A stretch of 64,000 nucleotides of DNA from Fictibacillus marinisediminis (GCF_023149135.1 NZ_JAIWJX010000002.1:1054001-1118000), one strand, 5' to 3'; shown: positions 15,933-24,485, counted from the stretch's first letter. Made by a program: numbers and translations. The notes: generated from the sequence alone by a model not told the origin.

Positions 15933-16142
15933 GATAACTCCCCTTAAGAAGGTTATATGAAAATAGTAGCATATAATGGAAAAAGGAAAGTTGGGAAAGT
16001 AGTATTGAAAATATAGCGATTATTAAGCAGGAATCTATCTCATTTTCCCAAGTTATTCTAAAATTCGGATTTTTCATCTTTATTCATTTTGGGTTTATAA
16101 TAGTAGCCATTGTGGTAATTAGCAATGAGGAAGGTGAAGATT

Positions 16143-16802
16143 ATGTATAAGCTCATCTCGCTTGCTATACCAATTGTACTGCTAAGCGTATGGCTTGGCT
16201 TTGCGCATGGTGACAAAGCGAAAACGGAAGAAAATATGCCAAAAACTAAAATAAATTCAGGATCGCATCCTTTAAATACTTTATCTAATGTTGTTGTTTC
16301 AACCGACAGTCTTTCGAATCAGGAAAAGGATATCATACTGGAGCAGGTCATCTCGACAGACAAGCTCTTTCCTGATCAGCGACCTGCCAGTATATCGGCT
16401 CACAGCGGCAAAACCTACGCGAATGCAAAAGAAAAGCCGGTGAAAGAAAGTATAGTAAAGCCGGTGAAGCAAAAACCGGCAAAGGAAAAAAAGGCAAAGA
16501 AACCTACAGATAACAAAGGCTTGAAAAAAGGAAAAGTGAAAAAAGACAAGCCGGAAAAGCCGGAAAAACCTGCAAAAGAGGAAGAAAACCACGTTAAAAT
16601 TCTGAAGCCTTCTGAAAAGCCTGATGATCAGACAAAGCCAAAACCTAAACCAAAGCCTGAAAAACCAATGCCGCCTAAGGAAGAAGAAACAAATAAGGAC
16701 GATGGGACAGATGGCGGTCAAAGTGATGCTCAGCCATCACAGCAGGATGACAGTGCTCAAATACAAAGCATAACCCCTCAAAATGAGAGTACAACAGAAT
16801 AA
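16143..16802 (+). CDS. Exported Lys/Pro/Glu-rich low-complexity protein
   Basis: About 219 residues. The start at ATG 16143 is preferred because GAGGAAGGTGAAGATT is its ribosome site, although the frame opens earlier at 16125. A signal sequence or anchor (LISLAIPIVLLSVWLGFAHG) is followed by a small folded region with an ILEQVISTDKLFPDQRP segment. From about residue 95 the chain is a disordered tail with KPVKQKPAKEKK-type and PEKPEKPAK repeats and a Gln/Ser/Thr end. Such tails often span the cell wall. No enzyme motif is seen. The extreme composition could mislead homology searches. Confidence 0.65.
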   Translation: MYKLISLAIPIVLLSVWLGFAHGDKAKTEENMPKTKINSGSHPLNTLSNVVVSTDSLSNQEKDIILEQVISTDKLFPDQRPASISAHSGKTYANAKEKPVKESIVKPVKQKPAKEKKAKKPTDNKGLKKGKVKKDKPEKPEKPAKEEENHVKILKPSEKPDDQTKPKPKPKPEKPMPPKEEETNKDDGTDGGQSDAQPSQQDDSAQIQSITPQNESTTE

Positions 16803-16804
16803 AA

Positions 16805-16836
16805 CGAAGGCCTTTTCTGAAGGGAAGGTCTTTTTT
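16805..16836 (+). terminator. Intrinsic terminator
   Basis: A GAAGGCCTT stem pairing with AAGGTCTT, followed by TTTTTT. Confidence 0.7.
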
Positions 16837-16875
16837 GTTGTGATCTTGAGAGAAAAGTCTTGCTTGTTTGGGCGG

Positions 16876-16935
16876 AATTGAGCGCAACTCAGAATAATTG
16901 AGCCAAATCGGCAATAATTGAGCGTAACTTGAACC
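16876..16935. repeat. Three 20-base intergenic iterons (AATTGAGC)
   Basis: AATTGAGC begins at 16876, 16896 and 16916, an exact 20-base period. The bases between copies are partly conserved (GCAACTCAGAAT, CAAATCGGCAAT, GTAACTTGAACC). Non-coding. Confidence 0.7.
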
Positions 16936-17082
16936 TTTTAGCAAGGTCAGATAACTGCACAGCCTGATTGCAGATAAATACTAATGTTAAATCAATCACT
17001 CCGCTCTGTTGTTCATCAACTCACAGAAAAGGGTAGAATACTATCGAAGCAATATTTTTAGGCGTTGAGGAGGCTCTATTCT

Positions 17083-18519
17083 ATGTATATCTTTACAGGA
17101 GATGAAATTAAAAAAATCGATCAGACAGCACAAAATAGCGGCATGGATATGTATACCTTGATGGAGAATGCCGGAAAGGCTCTATATGAAGCCGTCTCGG
17201 ATCTGGTAACCAGAGAAAGCCGTATCCTCGTCATGGCGGGTAAAGGCAATAACGGCGGAGATGGCATCGTGCTCTCAAGATATCTTCAGCAAAACGGATT
17301 CCACTGTGAGCTCACCCTTTCAGCTGGAAAACCAGGCACGGAAACAGCGTGCAAACATTTTACTTATTATAAGGTTTGCGGTCTGAAGGTCTCAGAACGG
17401 GAAGGGAAATATGATGTGATCATTGACGCCCTGCTCGGTGTCGGAACTTCTCCTCCCTTAAGAGGGAAGATTGCCCAAGAGGTCAGATGGGCAAATTCGC
17501 AGCAAGCACTGAAAATAGCGGTGGATCTCCCTTCAGGTGTCTCTGCAGATCATGGCGAAACAGATGAAGCCTTTCAAGCAGAATTTACTTTTTGCCTGCA
17601 TGGCTTTAAACCCTCTGCGTTTTTTGAAGGAAGTACTGATTTCTTTGGTGTCACCAGAGTGTTATCAATCGGTTTGCCTCAGCAATCCAAATGGCAAGTT
17701 TGGACAGAAGAAAATGTGCGGTCAACGTTTCATAAGAGGTTTGCCGGTGCACATAAAGGAACGTTTGGAACGGGCCTTCTTCTTGCAGGATCTGATGAGA
17801 TGCCAGGAAGTGCGCTGCTGGCTGGAAAAGGCGCATTAAAAAGCGGCATTGGAAAATTGACTATAGGAACGAGCCGTTTTGTCTCAGGGATCCTGGCTGG
17901 GCAGCTGCCAGAAGCGATGTACAAGCATGACGGACTAGAGGCTGTGGGAGAGGGCGATGTACCAAAAGGGATAAAGGCCTGCGCGATCGGACCAGGGCTG
18001 GCGGATGCTGGAAAAACCGACATGGCATTACAGCACTTAATGAACACGGATCTGCATCTGGTCATAGATGCAGGAGCACTAAAAAAACGAACGTACCCGA
18101 AGCGAAAAGGATTAGTGATCCTAACCCCGCATCCAGGTGAATTCAGCAGAATGACAGGCGTACCAGCCAGTGACATACAAAAAAACAGATTTCAGTATGC
18201 TCTTGCCTATGCACAGGAACAGAACGCAATCGTTATTTTGAAAGGAAGATATACGGTGCTGGCCTTTCCTGACGGCAGCCTTATCGTCAATCCGACAGGC
18301 AACGCCGGACTGGCTAAAGGGGGAACAGGTGACACGCTTACCGGAATGCTTCTGGCTTTCGTTTCCTCAGAAAAAGACGTAAAGCCGGCTGTTGCCAATG
18401 CAGTTTATTTTCATGGAGCAAGTGCTGATTTATGGGAACAGACAAATGCTGAGCGAGGATTGCTCGCCAGTGATGTAAGTGAACACCTGCCGCTGGTCAT
18501 GAAATCATTTGAGCAATAA
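17083..18519 (+). CDS. nnr: Bifunctional NAD(P)H-hydrate epimerase / ADP-dependent dehydratase (Nnr)
   Basis: 478 residues, the full two-domain length. The N-terminal YjeF epimerase domain (about 1-210) has MENAGKALYEA, the MAGKGNNGGDGIVLSRYL nucleotide loop and VDLPSGVSAD. The C-terminal ribokinase-like dehydratase domain has LTPHPGEFSRMTG, the NAGLAKGGTGDTLTGML phosphate and anion-hole motif and DAGALKK. The enzyme repairs hydrated NADH/NADPH in the cytosol. The start is ATG 17083 behind TTGAGGAGGC; an upstream in-frame ATG at 17065 lies before the ribosome site. It appears to be monocistronic. Confidence 0.94.
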   Translation: MYIFTGDEIKKIDQTAQNSGMDMYTLMENAGKALYEAVSDLVTRESRILVMAGKGNNGGDGIVLSRYLQQNGFHCELTLSAGKPGTETACKHFTYYKVCGLKVSEREGKYDVIIDALLGVGTSPPLRGKIAQEVRWANSQQALKIAVDLPSGVSADHGETDEAFQAEFTFCLHGFKPSAFFEGSTDFFGVTRVLSIGLPQQSKWQVWTEENVRSTFHKRFAGAHKGTFGTGLLLAGSDEMPGSALLAGKGALKSGIGKLTIGTSRFVSGILAGQLPEAMYKHDGLEAVGEGDVPKGIKACAIGPGLADAGKTDMALQHLMNTDLHLVIDAGALKKRTYPKRKGLVILTPHPGEFSRMTGVPASDIQKNRFQYALAYAQEQNAIVILKGRYTVLAFPDGSLIVNPTGNAGLAKGGTGDTLTGMLLAFVSSEKDVKPAVANAVYFHGASADLWEQTNAERGLLASDVSEHLPLVMKSFEQ

Positions 18520-18859
18520 ATCCGTAATTAGACAAAGTTTCCAACTTAACATAGATAAAAGTTTATTACAAATAAAAAGTCAGACGTTCAAGTTAGGAAG
18601 AAAAGGCACGAAAGTAACTAATGGGCAGCGATTTAAGGAATGGTTTTTAATTTTGGCAATGCTATTCGGGTGAACTATCTTCTGACAGCTAAAAGCTTGC
18701 AGCAGATAGGTGGATTAGCAAGCATATAGATTAAAAATATGTTTCATAAACCGCAAATACGGATAATTATATGTATTATTTGTCAAAATACGTCGAAAAA
18801 TAATTAGGATAAGGAGTGCAGAGTACAAAGGAATTTGGAAATTTTGAAGGAGGAAGTTC
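18520..18859. other. Intergenic region, 340 bases, no gene seen
   Basis: AT-rich, no ORF with a ribosome site. It should hold the promoter and leader of the aspartate symporter gene. I looked for known riboswitch cores (c-di-AMP, lysine, glycine, c-di-GMP) and recognised none. A weak inverted pair (AGCTTGCAGCAGATAGG near GCAAGCATATAG) occurs at 18690-18730. Confidence 0.5.
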
Positions 18860-20473
18860 ATGTCAGATCAAGGACCATTTAAAAAAACGATATCATTATT
18901 AGATCTAATACTCATCGGACTAGGAGCCATATTTGGATCAGCTTGGCTGTTTGCAGTAAGTAATGTTGCTTCCAAAGCAGGGCCGATCGGAAGTATTTCC
19001 TGGATTATCGGAGGAGTCATCATTCTGCTTATCGGGCTTGTCTATGCTGAACTGGGTGCAGCCCTTCCGCGTACAGGGGGGATTTTAAGGTATCCGGTGT
19101 ATTCGCATGGACCGCTGGTAGGATATCTCATATCCTTTATTACTATCGTTGCTTACACAAGCTTGATTTCAATAGAAGTAACTGCTGTCAGACAGTATAT
19201 CGCTTACTGGTTTCCAGGGCTTACGAAAGCGGGGTCTGACTCGCCGACGATCGCCGGCTGGCTCGTACAGTTCGGTTTGCTTTGTCTGTTTTTCCTGTTG
19301 AACTACTGGAGTGTTAAAACATTTACAAAATCGAACATTATCATTTCGATCTTTAAATATTTTGTCCCGCTCACCATTATCACCGTGTTAGCCTTCCATT
19401 TTAAATCCGGAAACTTCTCGGTTGAAGGATTCGCTCCATTTGGTTTCCAAGGTGTCCAGGCCGCAATATCCACAGGCGGTGTTATGTTTGCCTATCTAGG
19501 GCTGCATCCGATCGTATCTGTTGCAGGTGAAGTAAAGAATCCTCAGCGGAACATTCCAATCGCACTCATTGTGTGTATCGTTCTCGCCGCAGTGATTTAT
19601 AGTCTTCTGCAGGTTCTGTTTATTGGTGCTATTCCTACAGATGTGCTTGGTGGAGGCTGGCAAAAGATACAGCAAGAATTCGCCCTGCCGTTTAAAGATA
19701 TAGCAGTCGCTCTGGGACTAGGATGGCTTGCGACCATCGTTGTGCTTGATGCCGTCATTTCACCCGGCGGAAATGGAAATATCTTCATGAACACAACATC
19801 CCGTTTAGTGTACGCATGGAGCCGTACAGGAACACTGTTTAATGTATTCTCAAGAGTACATGAAAAAACAGGAATCCCTCGGCCGTCATTATGGCTGTCC
19901 TTCGTGCTGTCCGTGTTCTGGACACTGCCGTTTCCATCTTGGAACGCGCTCGTAAATGTGTGTTCAGTTGCCTTGATCCTTTCCTATGCAATCGCTCCGA
20001 TTTCTTCGGCGGCCTTCCGCTTAAACGCGAAGGATCTTCATAAGCCATTTACTCTTAAAGGGATGAGTATTATTGCTCCTCTCTCCTTTATTTTCGCGAC
20101 CTATATCGTCTATTGGTCCGGATGGAAGACGATTTCATGGTTGATCGGTTCACAGCTTCTGATGTTCGTCATCTACCTGCTCTTTTCGAAGTATGTACCG
20201 AAGAAGGATGTCAGTCTTGCACAGCAATTGAAATCATCATGGTGGCTAGTTGCCTACTATGTGATGATGCTTATCATTTCGTATATCGGTTCCTTTGGAG
20301 GCGGAATAGGTGTGTTGAGTAATCCATTGGATCTCATAATCATTGCTATCGGCTCTCTGTTGATTTATTTCTGGGCCAAACATTCCGGGCTGCCAAAAGC
20401 CATTATTGATAATGATGATGAGGATCTTAAAGAACAAGAAGAAAGCATAAAGGAAAATCCTGTTTCAACGTAA
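18860..20473 (+). CDS. Aspartate-proton symporter, YveA/AspT-like APC permease
   Basis: 537 residues with 12 or more membrane segments. The first segment, LLDLILIGLGAIFGSAWLFA, carries the APC Gly-rich substrate loop. The protein follows B. subtilis YveA very closely in stretches I remember, such as ALPRTGGILRYPVYSHGPLV, FAYLGLHPIVSVAGEVKNPQ and SPGGNGNIFMNTTSRLVYAW. YveA is described as an aspartate-proton symporter. The C-terminus has an extra acidic tail (DNDDEDLKEQEE). The start follows GAAGGAGGAAG. It appears to be transcribed alone, with a terminator at 20494-20527. Confidence 0.88.
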   Translation: MSDQGPFKKTISLLDLILIGLGAIFGSAWLFAVSNVASKAGPIGSISWIIGGVIILLIGLVYAELGAALPRTGGILRYPVYSHGPLVGYLISFITIVAYTSLISIEVTAVRQYIAYWFPGLTKAGSDSPTIAGWLVQFGLLCLFFLLNYWSVKTFTKSNIIISIFKYFVPLTIITVLAFHFKSGNFSVEGFAPFGFQGVQAAISTGGVMFAYLGLHPIVSVAGEVKNPQRNIPIALIVCIVLAAVIYSLLQVLFIGAIPTDVLGGGWQKIQQEFALPFKDIAVALGLGWLATIVVLDAVISPGGNGNIFMNTTSRLVYAWSRTGTLFNVFSRVHEKTGIPRPSLWLSFVLSVFWTLPFPSWNALVNVCSVALILSYAIAPISSAAFRLNAKDLHKPFTLKGMSIIAPLSFIFATYIVYWSGWKTISWLIGSQLLMFVIYLLFSKYVPKKDVSLAQQLKSSWWLVAYYVMMLIISYIGSFGGGIGVLSNPLDLIIIAIGSLLIYFWAKHSGLPKAIIDNDDEDLKEQEESIKENPVST

Positions 20474-20493
20474 TAAACAAATCAACTATAAAT

Positions 20494-20527
20494 AAAGAGT
20501 CTCTCCCAAACGGGGGGAGGCTCTTTA
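20494..20527 (+). terminator. Intrinsic terminator
   Basis: AAAGAGTCTCTCCC pairs with GGGGGAGGCTCTTT. Confidence 0.85.
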
Positions 20528-20545
20528 TCATATAGGTTATGGAAG

Positions 20546-20578
20546 TTGACACCCTTGAGAAAAAGAAGTATATTACTT
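20546..20578 (+). promoter_or_regulatory. yodC promoter with overlapping dyad
   Basis: TTGACA (20546-20551), 17-base spacer, TATATT (20569-20574). The perfect dyad AAGTA-TAT-TACTT (20566-20578) covers the -10 box, a position expected for a YodB-type repressor. Confidence 0.7.
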
Positions 20579-20650
20579 ATTGTTTTTTTATTTTGTGCAA
20601 AATTTAATTTCAGGCAATAAAATATATGGAATTTAAATGGAGGTTATCTT

Positions 20651-21274
20651 ATGTCAACCAGAGATTTTACAGATGTTATCAATGAACGTCACTCAGTAAG
20701 GAAATATGATCCTTCTGCAGAACTGTCAGCAGAAGAAATTACAGAACTCCTTGAGGACGCAGCTAAAGCACCATCTTCTTGGAACCTTCAGCACTGGAAG
20801 TTTCTTGTGTTCCATGATCAGCAAGCAAAAGAGCAGCTTCTTCCGATTGCTTATAATCAGGAACAAGTAGTGCAAGCATCAGCAGTTGTTGCCATTCTTG
20901 GTGATTTAGAAGCTGACCAAAATGCTGACAGAGTTTATCAGGATGCCGTTGATGGCGGATTTATGACAGAGGAAATTAAAACAGCACTTGTTAGCCAAAT
21001 TAAAGATGCTTATGCAACACGTCCGGAAATGGCTCGTGATGAGGCCATCCGCAATGCCTCACTTGCATCCATGCAGCTTATGCTTACAGCAAAAGCAAAA
21101 GAACTTGATACGTGTGCAATGGGTGGATTCAATGCCGATGAACTCGTAAAAGCGTTTGGCATTCCGGAAAGGTATCTTCCCGTTATGCTGATATCTGTAG
21201 GAAAGGCAGCTAAAACAGCTCATCAGACTGCCCGATTCCCGATCCAAGAAGCGATTGTATGGAACAAATTTTAA
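20651..21274 (+). CDS. yodC: NAD(P)H nitroreductase, YodC/MhqN-like
   Basis: 207 residues, FMN-dependent nitroreductase. It has the NERHSVRKYDPSAEL phosphate-binding motif, AAKAPSSWNLQHWKFLVF, QVVQASAVVAILGDLEAD and AKELDTCAMGGFNADEL, and resembles B. subtilis YodC and MhqN throughout. It reduces quinones or nitro compounds and protects against electrophiles. A YodB-like repressor gene lies convergently just downstream, as a local regulator would, and the promoter carries a dyad over the -10 box. The start follows TGGAGGTTATCTT. Confidence 0.9.
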   Translation: MSTRDFTDVINERHSVRKYDPSAELSAEEITELLEDAAKAPSSWNLQHWKFLVFHDQQAKEQLLPIAYNQEQVVQASAVVAILGDLEADQNADRVYQDAVDGGFMTEEIKTALVSQIKDAYATRPEMARDEAIRNASLASMQLMLTAKAKELDTCAMGGFNADELVKAFGIPERYLPVMLISVGKAAKTAHQTARFPIQEAIVWNKF

Positions 21275-21286
21275 TTTATGTAATGT

Positions 21287-21323
21287 AAAAAAGCAGCTCT
21301 CACATGTGAGAGCTGCTTTTTTT
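21287..21323. terminator. Bidirectional terminator between yodC and yodB
   Basis: AAAAGCAGCTCTCAC/GTGAGAGCTGCTTTT, a 15-base perfect stem with A and T flanks. Confidence 0.93.
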
Positions 21324-21633
21324 AGGCTTCAAGCCAGTTTTGAGACCAATTTTCCACTTCTCTCATGATCGGCTGGAACGCCAATCCTTTTTCAGTAAGG
21401 GAATACTCTATGCGTACAGGGGTCTCTGGAATAACCACCCGTTTTACTAAACCATGCTGTTCAAGGTCTTTTAATCTCTCAGAAAGAATCCTGCCGCTCA
21501 CTCCGATGGCTGATTCAATGGCACAAAAACGGTGAGGGCCGGATAGAAGCAGATAAATAATCATGCCCGTCCATCGCTGGCTCAAGAGATTCATTGTTTT
21601 TTCGAACCTGGGACAAAGTTTGGACGTGTTCAT
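21322..21633 (-). CDS. yodB: YodB-like HxlR/DUF24 redox-sensing repressor
   Basis: 103 residues, a single winged helix of the HxlR/DUF24 family. The conserved N-terminal cysteine is Cys7 in KLCPRFEKTMNLLSQRWTG, matching the sensing cysteine of B. subtilis YodB. The helix and wing motifs GVSGRILSERLKDLEQHGLV and PVRIEYSLTEKG are typical. C-terminal cysteines present in B. subtilis YodB (FCEPGDTVC-like end) are missing, so intersubunit disulfide formation may not occur and S-alkylation of Cys7 would be the switch. It probably represses yodC and itself. The start follows GAGGTGAAGG. Confidence 0.88.
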   Translation of the reverse strand: MNTSKLCPRFEKTMNLLSQRWTGMIIYLLLSGPHRFCAIESAIGVSGRILSERLKDLEQHGLVKRVVIPETPVRIEYSLTEKGLAFQPIMREVENWSQNWLEA

Positions 21634-21690
21634 TATGTACCTTCACCTCGCTAATTTTAGTATAACACAAGATGATTTTTATTAATATAA

Positions 21691-21703
21691 TTACTTTTAG
21701 TAA
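21691..21703. promoter_or_regulatory. Operator-like dyad upstream of yodB
   Basis: TTACTTTTAGTAA: TTAC and GTAA arms around five bases, the same arms as the dyad at 7898-7910. A TATACT -10 box for yodB lies about 30 bases nearer the gene. Confidence 0.55.
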
Positions 21704-21717
21704 GTGTTGATAAACAA

Positions 21718-21749
21718 AAAAAGTACCAGCCAGGCGGCTAGGTACTTTT
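21718..21749 (-). terminator. Intrinsic terminator of the VanY-type gene
   Basis: An AAAAGTACC.. / ..GGTACTTTTT hairpin on the minus strand, followed by T. Confidence 0.85.
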
Positions 21750-21753
21750 AAAT

Positions 21754-22695
21754 TTATTTTCCATTAGAGACGGGCACGGCATTAAAGTATTCTTCCAGTG
21801 TTTCTCCTTTGCCCATGATCTTTTGTGCAACAGATTTTCCTACAAAACGGATGTGCCAAGGCTCGTACTTATACCCGGTAATGGAGTCCTTTCCTTCGGG
21901 ATAGCGAATAATAAAGCCGAACTCTGAAACATGTTTAGCAAGCCATTTTGATTCTTGTGTGCCGCCAAAACAATCTTGGGCAGGACACTTTCCGCCGTCT
22001 CCAGCAACATCAATCGCCAATCCTGTTTCATGTTCACTTGTTCCAGGAAGTGCGCTGTATGTTCTTGCTTTTTCATAGCCATCGCGTTTGGCATAATTAT
22101 TGAACAGCGTTGTTTGTGTAGCATGCGAACGGTATGCTGAAACTCCGGTCAAGTGGATTCCTTCTTTTTCCGCGGCAGCAAACATGGTTTCAAGCGCATC
22201 AGCAGCAGCCTTGCGCATCATGCGTTTCTCGGTCTTTTCACTGAAAATAAACGGTACATCAGGATAAACAAGGTCTGCCGGCTTGTAGTTTTCAGGCAGT
22301 TTAGAACGTTTGTTTACTAGAACGGGAATACTTTCTGGATGGGCTACAACAGAGACACTGTCGTCCTTTTGAGCTGGCGGTTTTGGCTTTTTATTCTGAT
22401 CCTGCGAAGGCTCGCCCGGTTCATTTTTTTTCTTATCCTGATCTTTTTTCGGTTCAGGATCCTGGCTTACATTGCCGTTATTGTTCTTGTTTTCGCCGTT
22501 CTTTTTGTTTTCATCAGAAGGTGTGTTTTTATCTTCATTTTTTTTCGTCGGTTCATTCTTTTTATGTGCCTCATGTTCATGTTTTTCCGTTTTGTGAGAC
22601 GTATTATCTTTTTGGGTTTGATCATCATTGGAACAGCCGGCAAAAAGAGCCAGACTTAATGCAAATGCAACTCCTGAAACTAACCTTTTCTTCAT
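21754..22695 (-). CDS. Lipoprotein D-alanyl-D-alanine carboxypeptidase, VanY/YodJ-like
   Basis: 313 residues. A lipoprotein signal ends in LALFAGC with Cys21 as lipidated residue. A hydrophilic spacer of about 100 residues rich in Lys, Asn, Glu and Pro follows. The C-terminal 190 residues are a VanY (peptidase M15B) domain with the zinc motifs SEHETGLAIDV (SxHxxGxAxD) and EPWHIRFVG. The enzyme trims the terminal D-Ala of peptidoglycan stem peptides on the outer face of the membrane. Length and order resemble B. subtilis YodJ. Transcribed alone. Confidence 0.88.
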   Translation of the reverse strand: MKKRLVSGVAFALSLALFAGCSNDDQTQKDNTSHKTEKHEHEAHKKNEPTKKNEDKNTPSDENKKNGENKNNNGNVSQDPEPKKDQDKKKNEPGEPSQDQNKKPKPPAQKDDSVSVVAHPESIPVLVNKRSKLPENYKPADLVYPDVPFIFSEKTEKRMMRKAAADALETMFAAAEKEGIHLTGVSAYRSHATQTTLFNNYAKRDGYEKARTYSALPGTSEHETGLAIDVAGDGGKCPAQDCFGGTQESKWLAKHVSEFGFIIRYPEGKDSITGYKYEPWHIRFVGKSVAQKIMGKGETLEEYFNAVPVSNGK

Positions 22696-22865
22696 ATGTA
22701 AAACTTCCTTTCAAAATTGCGTTGTTGATTCCGACTTCTAATTATAACTGAAGTTTCCCTGTGAAACAAAGGATGAAACTGAATATTATATGAACATATC
22801 ATAGTACAATGAACAAATACGTTAAACATTCATAAAATAAAATATTAAAAAAATTAGATAAATAG

Positions 22866-22891
22866 GTTTCAGGCTTGTAAGTGCCGGGTAT
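22866..22891 (+). promoter_or_regulatory. Sigma-B-type promoter
   Basis: GTTTCA (22866-22871), 14-base spacer, GGGTAT (22886-22891). The -10 is an exact match to the sigma-B consensus and the spacing is right. It lies 32 bases before the start of a 49-codon gene. Confidence 0.65.
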
Positions 22892-22923
22892 AGATTTAGA
22901 AAACTGGTAAGGAGGGATGGACA

Positions 22924-23073
22924 ATGGATATGAATCAAGTTGCGCAGCCTATTTCGAAGCCCATGACCCAGTCCGTTCTGAAGCAGCCGCTATTGCTGGC
23001 AGCAGGAACATCTAAAAAACCAGACGAAGATCGAAAACCAGAGTATGAATTAACGTTTTTGAATCCAAACTGA
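22924..23073 (+). CDS. 49-residue peptide of unknown function
   Basis: ATG 22924 follows the strong ribosome site AAGGAGGG. The product starts MDMNQVAQPISKPMTQSVLK, has a short hydrophobic patch (QPLLLAAGT) and then a charged, Pro-rich end (KKPDEDRKPEYEL, stopping after FLNPN). A sigma-B-like promoter lies just upstream and a terminator just downstream, so it has all parts of a monocistronic gene. No signal peptide or family was recognised. A small general-stress protein is the simplest idea. Confidence 0.6.
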   Translation: MDMNQVAQPISKPMTQSVLKQPLLLAAGTSKKPDEDRKPEYELTFLNPN

Positions 23074-23108
23074 TTTTACTAGGAGATTGTGCTAATGTTG
23101 AACTAAGA

Positions 23109-23148
23109 AGCCTGGACTCATATGAGCGGAGTTCAGGCTATTTATTTT
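23109..23148 (+). terminator. Intrinsic terminator of the 49-codon gene
   Basis: An AGCCTG.ACTC / GAGT.CAGGCT stem followed by a T-rich stretch. Confidence 0.75.
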
Positions 23149-23233
23149 GTTTTCATCCTTTAAGCTCTGGTTCTCTAATTAAACACAAGGTATGATGGAA
23201 CTATATTCCATGCATGTGTTTGGAGGCGATATA

Positions 23234-23875
23234 ATGAGCATGAAATGGCAAAAGATTATAGACACTGAAGAAGAATTTGAGAAATTGCGTTCTCTTTGTG
23301 GAACACCCAGTATACGGGCTGAGAACAAAGTAATCTCATATCTTGACCAGCATTGCCGGGAATTTATCGGAATTTCTCCTTTTTTGACGCTGGCTACATG
23401 TGATTCGGAAGGCAGATCCGATGTTTCACCAAGGGGAGATGTCCCGGGATTCGTTACCGTGCTAGACGAACATCACCTATTTATCCCTGAACGTCTTGGC
23501 AACAAAAGAATGGATTCTGCACAAAATATCTTAACAAACCCGGGCGTAGGTTTGTTATTTATGATTCCGGGCCTGGGGGAAACGCTAAGAGTGAACGGAA
23601 AAGCCTTTATCTGCCGTGACAAAGAGCTTCTGGAATTAAGTGCTGTCAATGGCAAACTACCCTTGTTTGGAATCGTAGTGAAGGCTGAGGAATGCTACTT
23701 GCATTGTGCCAAAGCGTTTATCCGCTCCAGGCTTTGGTGTCCGGAATCATGGGAGCCGAAAGAATCGCTGCCATCTGCGGCTAAAATGATGGCAGCTCAT
23801 ATGAATATTCCCAATATGAGTACTGAGCAGGTAGAAGAGGGCTTGCAAGAAGGATACAGAGACCGGCTTTATTAA
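23234..23875 (+). CDS. Pyridoxamine 5'-phosphate oxidase-like FMN-binding protein
   Basis: About 213 residues from ATG 23234, chosen because TTGGAGGCGATATA precedes it; the frame is open further upstream. It has the split-barrel fold of the PPOX superfamily: SPFLTLATCDSEGRSDVSPR near residue 60, FIPERLGNKRMDSAQNILTN, VGLLFMIPGLGETLRVNGKA and the C-terminal AFIRSRLWCPESWE, a set typical of the DR2398/MSMEG_1061 branch. It probably binds FMN or F420-like flavin and reduces a small molecule. The true substrate is unknown. Confidence 0.83.
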   Translation: MSMKWQKIIDTEEEFEKLRSLCGTPSIRAENKVISYLDQHCREFIGISPFLTLATCDSEGRSDVSPRGDVPGFVTVLDEHHLFIPERLGNKRMDSAQNILTNPGVGLLFMIPGLGETLRVNGKAFICRDKELLELSAVNGKLPLFGIVVKAEECYLHCAKAFIRSRLWCPESWEPKESLPSAAKMMAAHMNIPNMSTEQVEEGLQEGYRDRLY

Positions 23876-23940
23876 AAAAGGCTGTTTTCGTAACCATTGT
23901 TCTTCTTAGAAGTGGTTGATTACTCCTGAAACGGATCCGC
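23874..23940 (+). repeat. Dispersed repeat element, truncated copy 2
   Basis: AAAAAAGGCTGTTTTCGTAA and the next 45 bases match the start of copy 1 at 1248-1310 with a few differences, then the similarity stops. The GC-rich core and other end are missing. Confidence 0.7.
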
Positions 23941-23959
23941 CAAATGGGAGGCTATAGAT

Positions 23960-24460
23960 ATGAACCAGAATGAAGAAATCAGAAGGCAGCTGTTAGAAAC
24001 GGTAAGCGGTCTAAGCGATGATCAGTTAAACGAACCGGAAGAGAAGGACAGATGGTCGATCATGCAGACGCTGCATCATCTATATCTCATGGAAAAATCG
24101 ATCGCCATCATCATATCAAACCGTTTAAAAAGTAAAATAACGGTATCTGCAGAACTGAAACCGATTGAAATGACGGTGGACCGCAGCAGAAAAGTAGAGG
24201 CTCCTGTTTTTGTTGTTCCTACGAAACGGTATCTGACTCTGAAGAAAATAAAAGAAAAATTGGAAGAATCACGAAATGAGCTGAATAAGGTAGCAAACAG
24301 CAATGATCAAGAGGCTTTGGAACAGAAATCCTACCCTCACCCGGTGTTTGGCCCGATGCCATTAAAACAATGGATTCCTTTCGTGGGGTATCATGAAAAG
24401 AGACATCTGGCTCAAATTGAAGAAATTAAGGAAAAGGTTCTTTCCAGACAATTAAGCTAG
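23960..24460 (+). CDS. DinB-superfamily protein
   Basis: 166 residues, a four-helix bundle of the DinB/YfiT type. Candidate metal ligands are the His in TLHHLYLMEK and the pair in GYHEKRHLAQIEEIK near the C-terminus, which is the usual HxxxH pattern. Members include thiol transferases (bacillithiol S-transferases) and damage-inducible proteins, so a role in thiol detoxification is possible. The start follows GGGAGGC. It follows directly on the truncated repeat. Confidence 0.8.
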   Translation: MNQNEEIRRQLLETVSGLSDDQLNEPEEKDRWSIMQTLHHLYLMEKSIAIIISNRLKSKITVSAELKPIEMTVDRSRKVEAPVFVVPTKRYLTLKKIKEKLEESRNELNKVANSNDQEALEQKSYPHPVFGPMPLKQWIPFVGYHEKRHLAQIEEIKEKVLSRQLS

Positions 24461-24485
24461 ACATCAACGGGAAGTTATACCTTAG

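Noticed and set aside
17065..17082. Upstream start for Nnr
   Set aside because: The ribosome site GAGGAGG lies after this ATG and fits ATG 17083.
18520..18859. Riboswitch in the long leader of the aspartate symporter
   Set aside because: No known aptamer core could be recognised; only a weak stem is visible.
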